From Adiantum capillus-veneris (lineage: Eukaryota > Streptophyta > Polypodiopsida > Polypodiales > Pteridaceae), in the NCBI GenBank assembly GCA_014529385.2, contig CM043949.1, positions 107,921,477-107,985,476 of the forward strand: a DNA stretch of 64,000 bases, given 5' to 3'. How positions within the stretch are numbered: the first letter of the stretch is position 1; the number at the start of each line of letters is the position of its first letter. Below are positions 63,289-64,000 of this stretch, in pieces. The notes under the pieces are model-generated. The model was not told the DNA's origin and searched no databases. It saw nothing but the letters and a program-made list of their open reading frames with translations. Made by a program: the position numbers and the translations under genes.

Positions 63289-64000
63289 TTTTTCTTAAGA
63301 GAACTGAATGATGATTGAAGGTCAATTATGTTTGACCTCGAAAAGAAACGACAAGATTTTTCTACAATAGAGGCTGACTATTTCTCTCAAGGCGTATAAA
63401 GCGAGTTACCTCCTTTACGTCGTGAAGATTCCATGATTGATTCGTGGTATACACCACCGAACCGGCCACCTTACAACGTTAGCCGAGGCCAAGATAAAAA
63501 AACAATGAACCTAAACACATTTCCACATTACGACGATCAATGATATACTCGACAGACTTCAGAATTCTACTTGCCGAATTGATATGAAGAAGTGATTATC
63601 ATCAGATCTGTATTGTTCCTAGAGACGTCTACAAGACATCTTTCAGGACGACTTTTTGGATTTTCAAAGAATACCGATCATTTGTGGGTTTTCCAGACAC
63701 TGAGAAAACATAAATTGCTTATAATATGAAAAAGATCGAATTTTTTTTCCCGAAGATACACTTTCTGAGACACATCGTCTCAGCAGCAGCAGGAGTACAA
63801 ATGGACCCAGCCAAGATTGAAACTTTACGTGATTGGCCCAATTTGAAGAATGCTCATGAAGTTAGAAGCTTCTTGGGCTTATGTTCTTACTACCAGCGGT
63901 TCATTAGAAAATTTGCAGAGGTTACTTACCCTTTGCACATTCTGACACAAGAAGAAGTCTCTTTCTCGTGGGGACCCGCAGACGTGACTGTCTTTCAGAC
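63289..64000 (+). pseudogene. Element J reverse transcriptase remnant lacking motifs B and C
   Basis: Decayed fingers, then INDILDRLQ-like sequence near 63540, CRIDMK, and GDVYKT-like sequence near 63620 leading to SFRTTFWIF. It passes directly to KEYRSFVGF and then to IHFLRHIVSAA, NLKNAHEVRSFLGLCSYYQR and FSWGPADVTVFQT at the window edge. The missing blocks are the same two as in element A. Confidence 0.75.

Larger units (their letters stand above)
61677..64000 (+). mobile_element. Element J: Ty3/gypsy element, sister of A, 3' end outside window
   Basis: 5' LTR 61677-62192, primer site GTGGTATCAGAGC 62193-62205, shortened gag, protease, and an RT with the same gaps as A. It is inserted into the gag of element I. 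From 62645 onward it matches the first 1.35 kb of the window, including the shortened gag and both RT deletions. The window ends in the thumb/RNase H join. Confidence 0.87.

Noticed and set aside
1-64000. Endogenous pararetrovirus or virus integration
   Set aside because: All RT-bearing units have LTRs or LINE layouts. No movement protein, coat protein or envelope-like frame was recognised.
1-64000. tRNA genes suggested by GGTATCAGAGC strings
   Set aside because: These are primer-binding sites complementary to tRNA-Met. No cloverleaf or A/B box pair was found around them.

Overview
The window is a pile-up of nested transposable elements in a eukaryotic, plant-type genome. Its only host gene is a minus-strand, multi-exon gene at 39978-43446. 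I recognise this gene as CFAP52 (FAP52/WDR16), a WD40 protein of motile axonemes. CFAP52 beside plant-style Ty3/gypsy chromoviruses, L1-type LINEs and a hAT element points to a land plant with swimming sperm. I infer a large-genome seed-free plant, with a fern the best guess; the species cannot be fixed from the sequence.

Layout, left to right (A-J are my local names). 1-2088 and 8567-11666 are two halves of gypsy element A (+). They are split by complete element B (-, 2089-8566, TSD TGCTT). 11667-12907 is a LINE2 fragment. 12908-14376 is C, a gypsy tail with its LTR. 14377-16984 is D (-), a circularly permuted copy of the short gag-only family E. 16985-32972 is F (+), a gypsy element. F carries an intact copy of E in its gag (18585-21475, TSD AAGTG) and a near full-length LINE1 in its integrase (24145-31018, 11-bp TSD). 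32973-35025 is a minus-strand LINE1-type fragment. 35026-39313 is a LINE2 3' end split by G, a non-autonomous LTR element (35521-38732, TSD GTTTT). 39314-43475 holds five CFAP52 exons and their introns. 43588-51940 is a nearly full LINE2, split by a hAT transposon (47141-50367). 52019-52276 is another LINE2 scrap. Gag-protease-only element I (-) follows, opened by gypsy element H (-, 53720-61364, TSD CTTGT/CTCGT). J (+, 61677 to the window end) is a sister of A.

Most coding regions are broken by stops and frameshifts, so the elements read as fossils. They still record their biology: chromodomain integrases, initiator-tRNA-Met primer sites, TG..CA LTR ends and 5-bp target duplications. Short families (D/E, I, G and A/J) lack a working polymerase and must have moved in trans. 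No CFAP52 exon was recognised outside 39978-43446, so much of the window may be CFAP52 intron, or the gene may be broken. No tRNA, rRNA or CRISPR array was seen.

The points most worth a second look are listed here. (1) A hairpin, GTAATCG-N4-CGATTAC, sits just before the polypurine tract in four element copies. (2) A and J share polymerase-killing deletions. (3) LINE2 has an in-frame UGA-CGG between ORF1 and the endonuclease. (4) LINE1 has an ATGA stop/start overlap. (5) LTRs of two element types carry repeated TGACGTGGCA boxes. (6) C-D-F looks like a duplication made by recombination between LTRs.
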